From Prunus persica (Eukaryota; Streptophyta; Magnoliopsida; Rosales; Rosaceae): a DNA stretch of 64,000 nucleotides. Below the pieces are notes generated by a model, which saw only the letters and a list, made by a program, of their open reading frames with translations, did not search any database and was not told the origin of the DNA. Below are positions 11,494-21,980 of the stretch, piece after piece. Numbering within the stretch: position 1 is the stretch's first letter; the number at the start of each line of letters is the position of its first letter. The translations under genes and the position numbers were made by a program. The DNA lies in contig NC_034010.1 of assembly GCF_000346465.2 (NCBI RefSeq), positions 25,122,079 through 25,186,078 of the forward strand. Reading direction: 5' to 3'.

Positions 11494-12810
11494 TATTTTA
11501 TCAAACCCCTTTCGCCAAAATTATGGTTATGCCATTTAGGGTATTTTGATCGTATCTCTCTAGTTACAACTCCGATTCGAACCCACCATGTGTCTATGAA
11601 CTCATCTCGCCGTGCTCTAGGCAACGGTACAGTCGAAAGTCCCAAATTTTCTCCCGGTCAAAAAGTCAACTTTAAACCTAATAAAATATTCTATGGGCAA
11701 AATGGTCTTTTATCATGTTTAATTAATAATTAAATATTTATTTAGGACCGAGTCATTACAAAGATGAATGAGAAGTTCTTAAGGTCAAACTACGTGTTCT
11801 GGATGGTGGAATAGTCTCAGAAGACGCTCATTCAACCAAGTGGTCAAACTTTCCAAATTTGGTCAATAGGCCCTCAGGGACCACGACCTCCGATTTTCGA
11901 TCCAAAAGTTTCTATGGGTACAACAAGGTTTATTAAACATGTGTTACAAGTTTGGTCCGAATCGAAAGGTCGAATAGCTTGCGATCGCTCAATCAGATGG
12001 TTACCGTTTAAAGGAAACTTTAAGTCCTTGAATCGGGGCATCCGGGACTCCGATTCACGATCCGCGAATTCCTACATGATCCTAGAGGTGCCTAAATCAA
12101 CATATTTGGAAATGGAGTCAATCCAACAATCTGAACATATCGAACCCGAATAACGCCTAATATGCGTAAATCCGATCGACAGTCAAACGATAGTCAAATT
12201 CAAATCTGAACATATTGTCGTGCTTGGGACTACATGGGGATCATTCTAGATTAAAAACCCAACCTTGACATTCTGCCGACGTGCCTAAATCACCGACAGT
12301 GTCTAGAGAAATTTTTCAGCGATCCGAAAACTCCAAACCGCTGGCCAATAATCATACCAACAGATCAAACACATCAAGGGGGTAACTTTATACCGTTGCA
12401 CAAAGATCAATTCAGTCGTTAAAGCCATCAAACGAACGGTTTTCTCTTTGAAAAAACTAGAAAGTTTTGGCTTCGGATTCAACGATTTTCACTTGGAATT
12501 GGGGCGGGTCTTTAAGGAAAATTACATAGGAGAGGTAGGGGAGTGTTTTGGAACCCAATTGGTGGCTGGTGGTAGCCGAAAAAACTGCCACAAGTCAAGG
12601 CTTCGAAACAGCCGATTTTTAGACTTTGTTTCGATCGATTTTCTGGTTTAATCCCTTGGAATCAAAGCTGGAAATTGGCATGGATGTGAAGATGAAAGAG
12701 AGATGAAGAGTTTGCAAGTGGTGGCACCAATTTTGGTGGCCGGACGACGGAGATATCTCTATCTGAAAACCGGATGTTCGTAGAGAACGAGAGAGAGGCT
12801 GAAATTGGGG

Positions 12811-12824
12811 CGAGAGAGAGAGAC

Positions 12825-12861
<37 letters not shown>
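12811..12861. repeat. (GA)n microsatellite with interruptions
   Basis: GA run with two GACA interruptions near the right end of the outer LTR-like block. About 30 bp after it, a segment of about 40 bp (gagagaaa-ggatcttatt-gccttttaaaaacag) is duplicated in tandem. Confidence 0.85.
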
Positions 12862-12865
<4 letters not shown>

Positions 12866-13181
12866 GATCTTATTGGCCTTTTAAAAACAGACTTTGAGAG
12901 AGAGAAATGGATCTTATTAGCCTTTTAAAAACAGACTTTGAAATATTTACGATTGTGCCACTATACTTTCATTGATTGTAACTTCTTCGTTACAATCCCA
13001 ATTTGAGCCCACTATGTGTCTACGAACTCGTATCGACGCAATCTAGGTCATGGTGCCATTGAATTTCCCAAAATCCTACTGGATTAAAAATTAACCAAAA
13101 TAACCCTACCCCCCAGACAAAATTATAAATTATAAATTAAATAATTTAAATATGCAATAAAAATAGAGTCGGGGTGTCACA

Positions 13182-13329
13182 TAACTATAGTCTTTATTAA
13201 AATTTCGGCCCTTTTACTCTCTACTCAATAATTTATTTAAGGTCAAGAGCTTTTACTTTTGGCCTCTTAACTTTTAGTATTATATTAATCCTGTTTAATT
13301 TGAAATAACACTTGAGAAACAAACCAATG
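13182..13329. other. Short AT-rich spacer
   Basis: Sequence between the LTR-like block and the second RS2Z remnant. No feature recognised. Confidence 0.4.
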
Positions 13330-13740
13330 TCTTGTACACGTTGGGAGTGTGGCTGAGAGACAATCGTGAAGAAGTTCACAAATACCCTAGCTCTACATGT
13401 CAATCAAACTGCTAATTTATGGCTATATTTATTATTCACTAATTGGATCAACTACGAACTTGTCTTTCACCATTGCATTAGAAATTCTTATAAATAAATC
13501 ACACACAAAGTTTATGGATCGGAATAATAAATTATCAATTACCCACACAAATCCAAATTCGTAATCTTAAGAGAGATTAAAATTTTGAGCTAGAATACAA
13601 ACTATTAAAAGGGTTCCACTTGAAAGCAAGAAAATTGTCACACTAATGTTTATGTAAAACCAGCATTTATATATATATATATATATATGCCATCAAACTG
13701 CTTTCAAGCTGATTCATTGGCACTGCCTCTTGGAGAACCA
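13330..13740 (-). pseudogene. Remnant of the RS2Z gene 3' end, copy 2
   Basis: The segment parallels 33355-33675 over nearly its whole length: the gtacacgttgggag/ggctgagaaacaatg region, then aatccaaattcg...gagattaaaattttgagctag, gcaagaaaattgtcacactaatgtt, and finally gcctcttggagaaccatggtta, which is the antisense of the last codons of RS2Z. Only the last few codons and the 3' flank are present, so it is a partial duplicate. Confidence 0.8.
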
Positions 13741-13989
13741 TGGTTAGAGCAACCACAGCGGTCGCATGTGAAAGAGTGTATATCCGACTACACCCATCTT
13801 GCCGGAATCAGCTTCAAAAATCGTATGTAAATGGTTGTGAATTTGCAACCAAATAAATTAATAAAGCTACGCATTCTCGTGAGACCCACTTGGGTTTGAT
13901 GGGCTGCAACCAAGTCCATACATTTAAGACACACTGTGATTGAGCTTCCAGCTTTAGAGCCTAAAACACGTCCACTGGGGATGGTTGGC
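13741..13989. other. Spacer shared between array units
   Basis: No gene. The part around 13880-13965 (tctcgtgagacccacttggg ... catttaagacacactgtgattg) resembles 32110-32180, the spacer after the third RS2Z remnant, which supports a segmental duplication that included intergenic DNA. Confidence 0.5.
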
Positions 13990-14137
13990 TGGTGGCTTCA
14001 GACGCTGCAAGAGTAGAGACACGCAAACACAAGAAATTAATGTATAGGTGCCGAAGCTTCAGTCTATGGTTGAAGAAGTATTAAAAGCAACATGCAAGCA
14101 TCTTGCGCCTAAGAAATATACAGCAAACAGCTACATT

Positions 14138-15167
14138 GGGTAAATTGTCAAAACCACCCTGAACTATAATGCTCGTCAAAATGTCTACTCTGAATTATTT
14201 TTTCATCCAATTTAACTATCAAACCATTTTAAATGGTCAATTTAGCCCCTGCCGTTAGTTTTCATATAGTTCCATCTAATTTTCCATTAAAAATAATTAA
14301 ATCTTTAAAAACTAAAAAAACCCTATCAATCAACGTCTTCCCCACCTCATCTCCCAAAAACTCAATTTAGCCCTCAACTCTTGAAACTCAAATCACCCAA
14401 CCCAGCTGATGCTGTCGTAGGCCATCAAGCCATGATTTGTAAATTTCTAAACCCAAAACCCAGAAAGAGGAAAGAGAAGAAATCCCTAAACCCAAATTGT
14501 TACCGCATCTTAAGGGGAACGTAACTGGATTAGAAAAAAAATATGTCTCTACTTAGCTATTGCTAGAAAGAGTAAACTAAAGAAGAAGGCATATGGATTT
14601 TATATCTTGATCCTGCCTTTTGGTTCTCGGAGTAAAGAGAATCTCCTGCTTGTAAACCGCTTGAAGCTTAAGGGCTCTCAGAAGGAACCAAACTACTGTC
14701 AACAAATTGTAATGTGTCAGAATTCCCTTTCAAGCCTTCTCGAGTCCTTGGCTATGGAGGGGATCAACCTCTCTTGAGATGAGTTGTTGCAATGCCAAAA
14801 TTACAAATGAGGCAGCTAGTATTGGGTCAGCAGTAAGATGGGGTTCTGCCGACCATTTTGGCTTTAAAAAAGCGAACAGCAGCTAATAAAATTTAGCTGG
14901 TTTACTTTTCTTCTTCTTTTTTCTATTTTGAATTTTGTTTTTTTATTTTTACTTTTATTTTTATTTTTATTTTAAATATTGTACTCTGTAAAATGACAAA
15001 TTTACCCTTATAATTGACGGAAAGTTGGATGGAAGTGTAGAAACTTGACGGTCGGTGTTAAATTGGCGATAAAATTTATTATAAGGACCAAATTGGCTGA
15101 AAAAATAATTTATGATGAACATTTCAACAAACGTTATAGTTCAGGGGAGTTTTCGGCACTTTACACT
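14138..15167. mobile_element. TIR element of 1030 bp inserted in the CNBD pseudogene
   Basis: The left end gggtaaattgtcaaaacca..ctgaactataa and the right end ttatagttcagggga..ttttcggcactttacact are imperfect inverted repeats of about 30 bp. They share CCTGAACTATAA, preceded by GTAAA-TG-C-AAAAC. The element is flanked by ATT at 14135-14137 and 15168-15170. Removing it together with one ATT restores a frame that aligns without gaps to the CNBD of genes 1 and 2. No transposase ORF is seen. It is a non-autonomous DNA transposon; the superfamily is not certain. Confidence 0.65.
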
Positions 15168-15217
15168 ATTATAAAAGAGAAGGAACCACTTGGAATGATG
15201 TTGTTGTTTGTGGATTA

Positions 15218-15690
15218 GGGGTGGGCATGGGTTGGGTTCAGTCGGTTTTAGTTCCAACTCGCAACCCAACTCAATATATAGCGGTTTATAATTTCTTAAA
15301 TTCAAGACCCGCTTATTATTAAGCAAACTCAATCCAACTCAAATTTTTTGTTCAGGTTGATTGGTTCGGTCAAGTTAACTCAAAATTAAGCTTATTTTTA
15401 AGTTTTGGTTTCAACCCGTAACCCAATCTATGCATAGCGATTTATAATTTTTTGAACCCAAAACTCAATTATTTTTAGGCTAACCCAACCCACTATGATC
15501 AGGTTGGGTGGTTCGATCGGGTTAACACAAAATTATGTCCAATATGAATTGTAAATTTAGTTAGGACTTTTTTTTGTGTTTAGTTGATGAAATAAACTAA
15601 TTATGTAACTTTTTCGTGCTTGCATAAATAGTACTAGACCTCTCCTGTATAACTTGTTTCTATATTACCATTTCTATTATTATTTTTAAG
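15218..15690. repeat. Second disruption of the CNBD pseudogene by repetitive sequence
   Basis: After the codons for LLFVD the sequence switches to ggggtgggcatgggttggg and related diverged repeats (gggttgggttcagtcgg, tcaggttgggtggttcgg) of a type common in plant genomes. There is no ORF and no clear ends. CNBD-like coding sequence may resume near 15690-15790. Confidence 0.35.
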
Positions 15691-15799
15691 TATCAATGAA
15701 TAGGAGAAATATTGAAATTGAGGTTTTCTTTCAACATAAGGAAGAAAAATACCTTCTTGAGCGGGATATCTACGAACTCCTCACCTGGAAACAAAAACT

Positions 15800-16246
15800 C
15801 TTTTCTTTTGTAGGTAGGAAACAGAGACTCAGACATCTCAAGAGTTTGTTGGGATTTATATATTCCTCCCATTTCATAAATAGTAAAAAAGGGTTTTTGT
15901 ATTTATAATTTTGATGCTGAACTTCGACGTTTGCATTAATTAATACCTAACTTCGTTTTGTTTTTTTTTTGGGTCAAAGATACCTAACTTTTATTTGTGT
16001 CAATTTTGTGTCTAACAAGTCTAACAGAAAAAAAAAGATTAGAAAAAGACTTGCTGAGTAGGGACAAACCCCGGGAAACAAAACTACTACTTTCGGCCTT
16101 GGAGTTATGACCAGCCTTCACGTGGTCTAGTGGGCTCCACCATTGTGCTCCAGCAATTTTAGGATCCTTGTTTTCAGGGGCCAGCCTTGGATGTTGACTC
16201 CACCAGTCTTTCCAAGCTTGGCCAGATATCCCAATATATTATGTTC
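15800..16246. other. Original 5' flank of CNGC-kinase gene 2, now left of the Copia
   Basis: No ORF. The last five bases (tgttc, 16242-16246) recur at 22827-22831 on the other side of the Copia, so this segment was contiguous with exon 1 of gene 2 before the insertion and may hold its original promoter. 16105-16135 (ggagttatgaccagcc) resembles the ggagttatggccaacc start region of gene 1. Confidence 0.5.
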
Positions 16247-16672
16247 TGTTATAAAAATAACCTGGGATATGTGCGATAATTCTGAGCTGCACGTAAAGTA
16301 GATGAGACACAGCATTTAACGAGGTTCGGCTATGCCTACGTCCTCGGAGAGCAGCAGCAGTAACTTTTCCATTATGTAAAAGGATAGAGCTACAAGTTTA
16401 GTGTTTACAATATATGTGGCTCACTGAATTTTCTCTCTAGGAGAATTTCTCTCTGCTCTCTCTTTCCTCTTTCTTCCTTCTCTTTCTTTCTCCTTTTTTC
16501 TTCTCCTTCTTCTTTCCGTTTCTCTTCTTATTTATAGGCTGAAATAATCACTATTCATCACTATTCATCACTGTTCACCCGTGACAGACAAACTCTATCA
16601 AAGCCGCCAAATGAACAGTAATGAACAGTAATGAACAGTATGTGTGGGCTCCATTTCAAGACTTTTATAACA
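16247..16672 (-). repeat. 3' LTR of the intact Copia
   Basis: 426 bp. It contains three copies of the 10 bp unit atgaacagta near its right edge, against two in the other LTR. Read on the minus strand, the TATA-like ctataaataag is near 16530-16541. Confidence 0.95.
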
Positions 16673-16683
16673 CTCCCCCTTGG
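16673..16683 (-). promoter_or_regulatory. Polypurine tract of the Copia
   Basis: On the minus strand, aagggggag directly precedes the TG of the 3' LTR, the position used to prime plus-strand DNA synthesis. The 46542-53911 element has the same tract in the same place. Confidence 0.85.
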
Positions 16684-16789
16684 AGACCACATGACCCTAG
16701 ATTGGTTGCCTCATTAAAACCTTGCTTGGAAAAACCCAGTGGGAAAATCTAAGCGAAGGAAAAAGAGTACAACGTGCATATGTCCTATG

Positions 16790-19700
16790 TTAGAGGACTC
16801 TTGAATGCTCCCCCTGATTTTGCATGCTCCAACTTGATTGCTTGCAGAGTTGTCGTAATCCGATGCCATGTACTAACTTTTGGAATGTATATTTCGGCAA
16901 TGATTTAGTGAAGAGATCTGCCAGGTTATCACTTGAGCGGATTTGTCTGACTTTGATTTCTTGACTCTTCTGGAGCTCATGTGTATAGAAAAACTTTGGT
17001 GATATGTGTTTGGTCCTGTCACCCTTGATATATCCTCCTGTAATCTGAGCAATACAAGCGGCATTGTCCTCATTCAGAATTGTTGGAGTGTCTGTTGTTG
17101 AGGGTAGGGCACATGTGCTTCGGATGTGATGGATTACCGATCTTAACCAAACGCATTCACGACTGGCTTCATGGAGGGCAAGTATTTCCGAGTGATTGGA
17201 AGATGTGGCCACTAATGTTTGTTTTGTTGAACGCCATGAGATCGCAGTTCCTCCACATGTAAATACATACCCAGTCTGTGATCGTCCTTGATGTGGATCA
17301 GAGAGATATCCTGCATCAGCATAACCAATAATACTCTGGGCGTTGGTCGATTCACTGGAATAGAATAACCCCATGTCTGTTGTCCCACGAAGGTATCGTA
17401 GAACATGTTTGATGCCGGTCCAGTGTCGCCTTGTTGGAGCAGAACTGTACCTTGCTAACAGATTTACTGAGAATGATATGTCTGGTCTGGTACATTGTGC
17501 GAGGTACAATAAAGCACCTATTGCACTAAGATATGGTACTTCTGGACCAAGGACCATTTCATCATTCCCTTTTGGACGATATGGGTCTTTCTTAGTGTCA
17601 AGCGATCGAACGACCATTGGAGTGCTAAGTGGATGGGCTTTATCCATGCCAAACCGTTTCAATACTTTCTCAGTATAAGTTGATTGATGCACCAAAATTC
17701 CATTAGCACTGTGCTCAATCTGCAAGCCAAGACAATATTTTGTCTTTCCAAGATCCTTCATCTCAAACTCACGTTTGAGATAATCAACAGTCTTTTGAAG
17801 CTCTGCAGAAGTTCCAATTAGATTCATGTCGTCGACATATACTGCCACTATCGCAAATCCAGACTTTGATTTCTTAATAAACACACATGGGCAAACAGGA
17901 TCATTTGTGTATCCTTCCTTCAGTAAATACTTACTGAGACGATTGTACCACATTCGTCCAGATTGTTTTAGCCCATATAATGATCTTCTCAATTTAACTG
18001 AGAACATGCCCCGTGGTGTGTTTCTGGCTGCTTCAGGCAACCTGAATCCTTCTGGAACTTTCATGTATATATCTGTATCCAATTCTCCATACAAATATGC
18101 GGTAATAACATCCATGAGTCTCATTTCAAGTTTTTCTGAAACCGCCAAACTTATTAGGTAACGGAATGTAATTGTGTCCATTACTGGAGAGTACGTTTCC
18201 ACATAATCAATTCCAGGCCTTTGTGAAAAACCTTGCGCAACGAGTCGCGCTTTATACCTTGAGATCTCATTTTTCTCATTGCGCTTTCTTGTAAATACCC
18301 ACTTGTAACCTACAGGGTTCACATTGGGTGGAGTTGGACTAATATGTCCAAAAACACTCCTTTTTTCCAAAGAATTTAATTCTGCCTGGATTGCATCCTT
18401 CCACTTGGGCCAATCTTGCCTCTGTGTACATTCATTAATAGAGCGTGGTTCAATATCATCATCTTTTATGATTTCAGCAGCCACTGAGAATGCAAATATA
18501 TCATCGATGATCATCTCATTTCTACTCCACAATTCATCAGTGGACGTATAATTTATGGAGATTTCTTGACTTTCAGGTACGGTTGCCACTTTAGGGGCAC
18601 TTGTCTCACCAATGACGTTTTCCTTGTCAAGAAGTACATGTCCCTCTTTAGGGGCATTTGAATTATGAATTGTGGGCTCTCTATTTATTTCATTTGGATT
18701 CATTTTGTCCATCAACTTCCTCTTTCGAGGAACTGAATCCTTTGAGCCTAGTGGTCTGCCACGTTTTAGGCGTGCAGCAGATGAACCATTTGCTGGCACA
18801 TTGCTTTGTCCATTATGGACATCAATCCGTGCGGGTGCATTTGCAGCTGGGATATGAGATTTTGTCACCTTTGCTGCATCATTAAATGCATCTGGCATCT
18901 GATTTGCAATACTTTGGAGGTGAACAATCCTTCTTACTTCGTTTTCGCATTGAGCAGTATGAGGATCGAGATGAGACAATGTGGATACATTCCATGATAA
19001 TTCACATCGTTTTTCAGGAATGAGTTTGCCTTGTTCTTTAGACACAGATTTTTCTCCCCCTAATGGTGGGAAGATTGTCTCATCAAAATCACAATCCGCA
19101 AATCGTGCGGTAAAAATATCACCCGTCAGGGGTTCTAAGTATTTGATGATAGATGGTGAATCAAAACCAACATAAATTCCCAATCTGCGTTGAGGGCCCA
19201 TCTTAGTACGTTGTGGTGGTGCAATGGGCACATATACTGTACACCCAAAAATTCTTAAATGTGAAATGTTTGGTTGATTTCCTAATACGAGTTGTATGGG
19301 AGAACATTGATTGTTGGCAACGGGCCTTAATCGCACAAGTGATGCTGCATGTAAAATGGCATATCCCCAAGCAGAAACTGGCAACTTTGTTTTCATTAGC
19401 AAAGTGCGTGCTATCAATTGAAGGCGTTTAATTAAAGCTTCTGCCAAGCCATTTTGAGTATGCACATGGGGAACAGGATGTTCAATATCTATGCCTAGTG
19501 ACATGCAGTAGTCATCAAAAGTCTGAGATGTAAATTCACCAGCATTATCGAGTCTGATTGACTTAATGGGATAATCTGGGAATTGAGCTCGTAATTTAAT
19601 TATCTGAGCCAAAAGCCTAGCAAATGCCATGTTCCGAGTAGATAAAAGACAAGCATGTGACCATCGGGTAGATGCGTCCACCAAGACCATAAAGTACCGA

Positions 19701-20416
19701 AATGGTCCACATGGGGGGTGAATAGGTCCACAAATGTCCCCTTGAATTCTTTGCAAAAATGATGGAGACTCAACATCAACCTTTGGTTGTGATGGTCTGA
19801 TCACCAACTTCCCTTGTGAACAAGCTTGGCAAAAGATGTCACTTGATAACATAATGTGTTTAGTTAATAAGGGATGTCCTTTAGAGTTGGTGATGATCCT
19901 GCGCATCATGGTGGATCCAGGATGACCCAACCTGTCATGCCAAAGCTTAAAAGCATTTGAGCCAGTGGACTCTTGGTCCATGACACTATGTGCCTCAATT
20001 GTCCGTATGGTTGTGTAATACAACCCTGATGAGAGCTCACAAAGCTTCTCCAGTATACGCTTTTGGGTATCACTGGAGGTAATACAAAGATATTCCATGT
20101 TTTCCTCTATCTTTGTTTCAACATGGTAGCCATTCAAACGTATATCTTTGAAACTCAACAGATTCCTTCTGGAGTTAGATGAATACAAAGCATCTGGAAT
20201 GGACAGTATTGTTCCATTTGGTAACATAATTTGGGCTCTTCCTGAACCTTCAATCAGATTTGCAGGACCTGATATGGTTGTTACCTTTGCTTTTGTAAGC
20301 ATTAATTTTGAGAAATACTTCCGATCTTGAAGGATCGTATGAGTAGTTGCGCTGTCTGCGAGACAAATATCTCTGCTATAGCCTTTGTTTTGAGGGCATC
20401 CATAATTTACATCCAT
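16790..20416 (-). CDS. Copia pol polyprotein (protease, integrase, RT, RNase H)
   Basis: 1208 aa, intact. Domain order: aspartic protease with DSATTH (residues about 20-26; most Copia proteins have DSG at this site), the integrase zinc-binding module (HDRLGH ... CQACSQGK, about 160-205), the integrase core with GDICGP, LDNAGEF and NGLAEALIKR supplying D-D-E (about 225-330), reverse transcriptase (RLVAQGF, DVITAYLYGE, YVDDM; about 680-890), and RNase H (GYADAGYLSDPHQGRSQ to ATSSNHSEILAL; about 1030-1110). The start ATG lies 129 nt after the gag stop and in a different frame, so pol is not a simple read-through of gag. The many plus-strand ORFs across it are shadows. Confidence 0.92.
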   Translation of the reverse strand: MDVNYGCPQNKGYSRDICLADSATTHTILQDRKYFSKLMLTKAKVTTISGPANLIEGSGRAQIMLPNGTILSIPDALYSSNSRRNLLSFKDIRLNGYHVETKIEENMEYLCITSSDTQKRILEKLCELSSGLYYTTIRTIEAHSVMDQESTGSNAFKLWHDRLGHPGSTMMRRIITNSKGHPLLTKHIMLSSDIFCQACSQGKLVIRPSQPKVDVESPSFLQRIQGDICGPIHPPCGPFRYFMVLVDASTRWSHACLLSTRNMAFARLLAQIIKLRAQFPDYPIKSIRLDNAGEFTSQTFDDYCMSLGIDIEHPVPHVHTQNGLAEALIKRLQLIARTLLMKTKLPVSAWGYAILHAASLVRLRPVANNQCSPIQLVLGNQPNISHLRIFGCTVYVPIAPPQRTKMGPQRRLGIYVGFDSPSIIKYLEPLTGDIFTARFADCDFDETIFPPLGGEKSVSKEQGKLIPEKRCELSWNVSTLSHLDPHTAQCENEVRRIVHLQSIANQMPDAFNDAAKVTKSHIPAANAPARIDVHNGQSNVPANGSSAARLKRGRPLGSKDSVPRKRKLMDKMNPNEINREPTIHNSNAPKEGHVLLDKENVIGETSAPKVATVPESQEISINYTSTDELWSRNEMIIDDIFAFSVAAEIIKDDDIEPRSINECTQRQDWPKWKDAIQAELNSLEKRSVFGHISPTPPNVNPVGYKWVFTRKRNEKNEISRYKARLVAQGFSQRPGIDYVETYSPVMDTITFRYLISLAVSEKLEMRLMDVITAYLYGELDTDIYMKVPEGFRLPEAARNTPRGMFSVKLRRSLYGLKQSGRMWYNRLSKYLLKEGYTNDPVCPCVFIKKSKSGFAIVAVYVDDMNLIGTSAELQKTVDYLKREFEMKDLGKTKYCLGLQIEHSANGILVHQSTYTEKVLKRFGMDKAHPLSTPMVVRSLDTKKDPYRPKGNDEMVLGPEVPYLSAIGALLYLAQCTRPDISFSVNLLARYSSAPTRRHWTGIKHVLRYLRGTTDMGLFYSSESTNAQSIIGYADAGYLSDPHQGRSQTGYVFTCGGTAISWRSTKQTLVATSSNHSEILALHEASRECVWLRSVIHHIRSTCALPSTTDTPTILNEDNAACIAQITGGYIKGDRTKHISPKFFYTHELQKSQEIKVRQIRSSDNLADLFTKSLPKYTFQKLVHGIGLRQLCKQSSWSMQNQGEHSRVL

Positions 20417-20545
20417 GCCACCAAATAAGTAAAATAAGCTGGGATCAAAAAGAAGACAACATTACAACTTTTATTGGATTGAAATTTAAACAACACTTCA
20501 GCTAATACAAATAGTACAGCTAATACAAATAGTACATTAAGGGAT

Positions 20546-21661
20546 TTAATCTAATTCGGACTCATAACCTTCATTCCCTCTTTTAGTAACAAAATCAGAA
20601 ACATCTAGATGCGTCTTGTTTTGCTGACGTGATATTTCTGATGAGCCATCTGTGGCTGGCGGAGCATGATCAATGTAATTTATCTCCACTTTCCTGTTCT
20701 TAAGTGAAGCTTGATAGAGATCCGCCAAATGCCTGGGCGTACGACAAGTGCGCACCCAATGTCCCTTTGCTCCACATCTGTGGCAAGGGCTTTCAACATT
20801 TCTAGGCACATGACTCATCTGTGCCTTTCCCTTATTACGGGATGCATATTTGCCATTCGTGGATGGACCACTCCTTGGTCCTAAACCCTCTAAACGAGCA
20901 CCATGATTTTTTCTACTTCCTTGCCAGTGGCCACGCTTGCCCCATCGCCCACGTTTATGGATATTACCACGAGATGAAGTGGCATTCACTTCCTGAGATG
21001 CAGCATTTATTTCAGGAAGTGGTGCTGAGCCCGTTGGGCGAGATTGGTGATTCTTTAATAAGAGCTCATTATTCTGCTCAGCTAACAAGAGGCAAGATAC
21101 AAGTTCCGAGTATCTCTTGAAACCGCTATGTCTGTATTGCTGTTGAAGGAGGACATTTGAAGCATGAAAAGTGCTCAGAGTTTTTTCGAGCATATCCTCC
21201 TCAGATATATTTTCCCCACATAGCCTCATTAATGAGGTAATTCTATGCATAGCAGAGTTATACTCGGACACTGACTTGTAATCTTGAAATCTCAAGTGGG
21301 TCCATTCGTATCTAGCTCTTGGGAGAGTCATCGTCTTCTGGTGATCGTATCTTTCACCTAGAGCTTTCCACAGAACCAACGGTTCATCAACCACCACATA
21401 TTCGCTTTTCAGCGCTTCATGGATGTGGCGGCGAAGAAAGATCATGGCCTTCGCATTCTCTTCAGGCGAAGCATCATTCTCATCTACAATTGTTTGTCCG
21501 AGGCCATTGGCTCGTAGATGAATTTTGGCATCCAGGACCCATGATAAAAAGTTGTCCCCGGAAAGGTCCAAGGCAGCAAACTCCAGTTTTGCCAAATTTG
21601 CCATCTGAAACTTTAGGCTCGAGATCTGGGACATTAAGCCACTTATTAATAGAAATTTCAT
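20546..21661 (-). CDS. Copia gag
   Basis: 371 aa from the first ATG. The more likely start is Met20 (position 21604, MANLAKLEFAALDLSGDNF), which begins the conserved gag N-terminus of plant Copia elements. The middle has the helical LWKALGERYDHQ and SVSEYNSAMHRITSLM segments. It is followed by a basic region and one CCHC zinc knuckle (CHRCGAKGHWVRTC, about residue 292). It packages element RNA in the family. The ORF is complete and separate from pol. Confidence 0.9.
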   Translation of the reverse strand: MKFLLISGLMSQISSLKFQMANLAKLEFAALDLSGDNFLSWVLDAKIHLRANGLGQTIVDENDASPEENAKAMIFLRRHIHEALKSEYVVVDEPLVLWKALGERYDHQKTMTLPRARYEWTHLRFQDYKSVSEYNSAMHRITSLMRLCGENISEEDMLEKTLSTFHASNVLLQQQYRHSGFKRYSELVSCLLLAEQNNELLLKNHQSRPTGSAPLPEINAASQEVNATSSRGNIHKRGRWGKRGHWQGSRKNHGARLEGLGPRSGPSTNGKYASRNKGKAQMSHVPRNVESPCHRCGAKGHWVRTCRTPRHLADLYQASLKNRKVEINYIDHAPPATDGSSEISRQQNKTHLDVSDFVTKRGNEGYESELD

Positions 21662-21980
21662 TATTCAGGTATATTAATTGATGATAAAGTGTCATGAATT
21701 TGCTGTCCAAAATTTTAGGTTCGAGATCTGAGATATTAAGCCACTTATTAATAGGAATTTCATTATTCAGGTATATTAATTGATGATAAAAATAAAATCA
21801 TGAATTAAATTGCTTGCTGTATGGACGTTAATTCCGCACCATACCTTAAACGTGCGGTAAAGTAAGTGTGCTTGTATGGGCACTAATTCTGCTCCATACA
21901 TTTAAATAAAAGCAAAGGCGTGGACGATAAACCCGCACCACCCTTTAAAATAAATGTAAATGTGCGGTAAAATAAATTCA

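Larger units (their letters stand above)
8964..11760. mobile_element. Inner LTR-like copy nested in the 7945-13181 block
   Basis: It begins tgacaggacccgcccc and ends agtcattaca, closely resembling the ends of the blocks at 28857 and 55205. The outer sequence flanking it (gtgtgtgaac on the left, gaatgagaagttc on the right) is contiguous in the related block at about 30500-30530, which supports insertion. The target duplication is not clean: a gaacga/gaatga overlap only, so the exact ends are uncertain by a few bases. Confidence 0.5.
7945..13181. mobile_element. Truncated large LTR-like block with a second copy nested in it
   Basis: The right end (gagtcggggtgtcaca, 13166-13181) matches the ends at 31855 and 57581. 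The left part (cgtttagaaaacg at about 8010 through tttgaacgagaac at about 8915) matches internal sequence of the 28857-31855 block, so the outer copy lacks its first few hundred bases. At 8964 a second copy starts (tgacaggacccgccccg) and runs to about 11760; outer sequence resumes at about 11770 (gaatgagaagttctt). There are no gag or pol ORFs. The ORFs at 11298-11733 only translate a GA tract and flanking repeat. I interpret this as a truncated solo LTR or a LARD-type element. Confidence 0.55.
13990..15790 (+). pseudogene. Shattered CNGC copy (C-linker and CNBD remnants)
   Basis: About 14005-14045 encodes a C-linker-like DAARVETRKHKKL (compare DTTRIEAHRHKRK in gene 1). Next, 14048-14137 encodes a CNBD start (VPKLQSMVEEVLKATCKHL, then APKKYTANSYI). 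The frame is cut by a 1030 bp insertion and resumes at 15171 (KEKEPLGMMLLFVD), stopping again at a repeat near 15217. A weak continuation is 15760-15790 (ERDIYELLTWK, reminiscent of the phosphate-binding-cassette region). No channel or kinase part is seen in this copy. It is broken in several places and is a pseudogene. Confidence 0.7.

Noticed and set aside
11344..11733. ORF with a run of alternating Glu-Arg residues
   Set aside because: The run is a translated (GA)n microsatellite inside an LTR-like block; all three frames give such ORFs.
17080..19431. Plus-strand ORFs across the Copia pol region
   Set aside because: Shadows of the intact 1208-codon pol gene on the minus strand.
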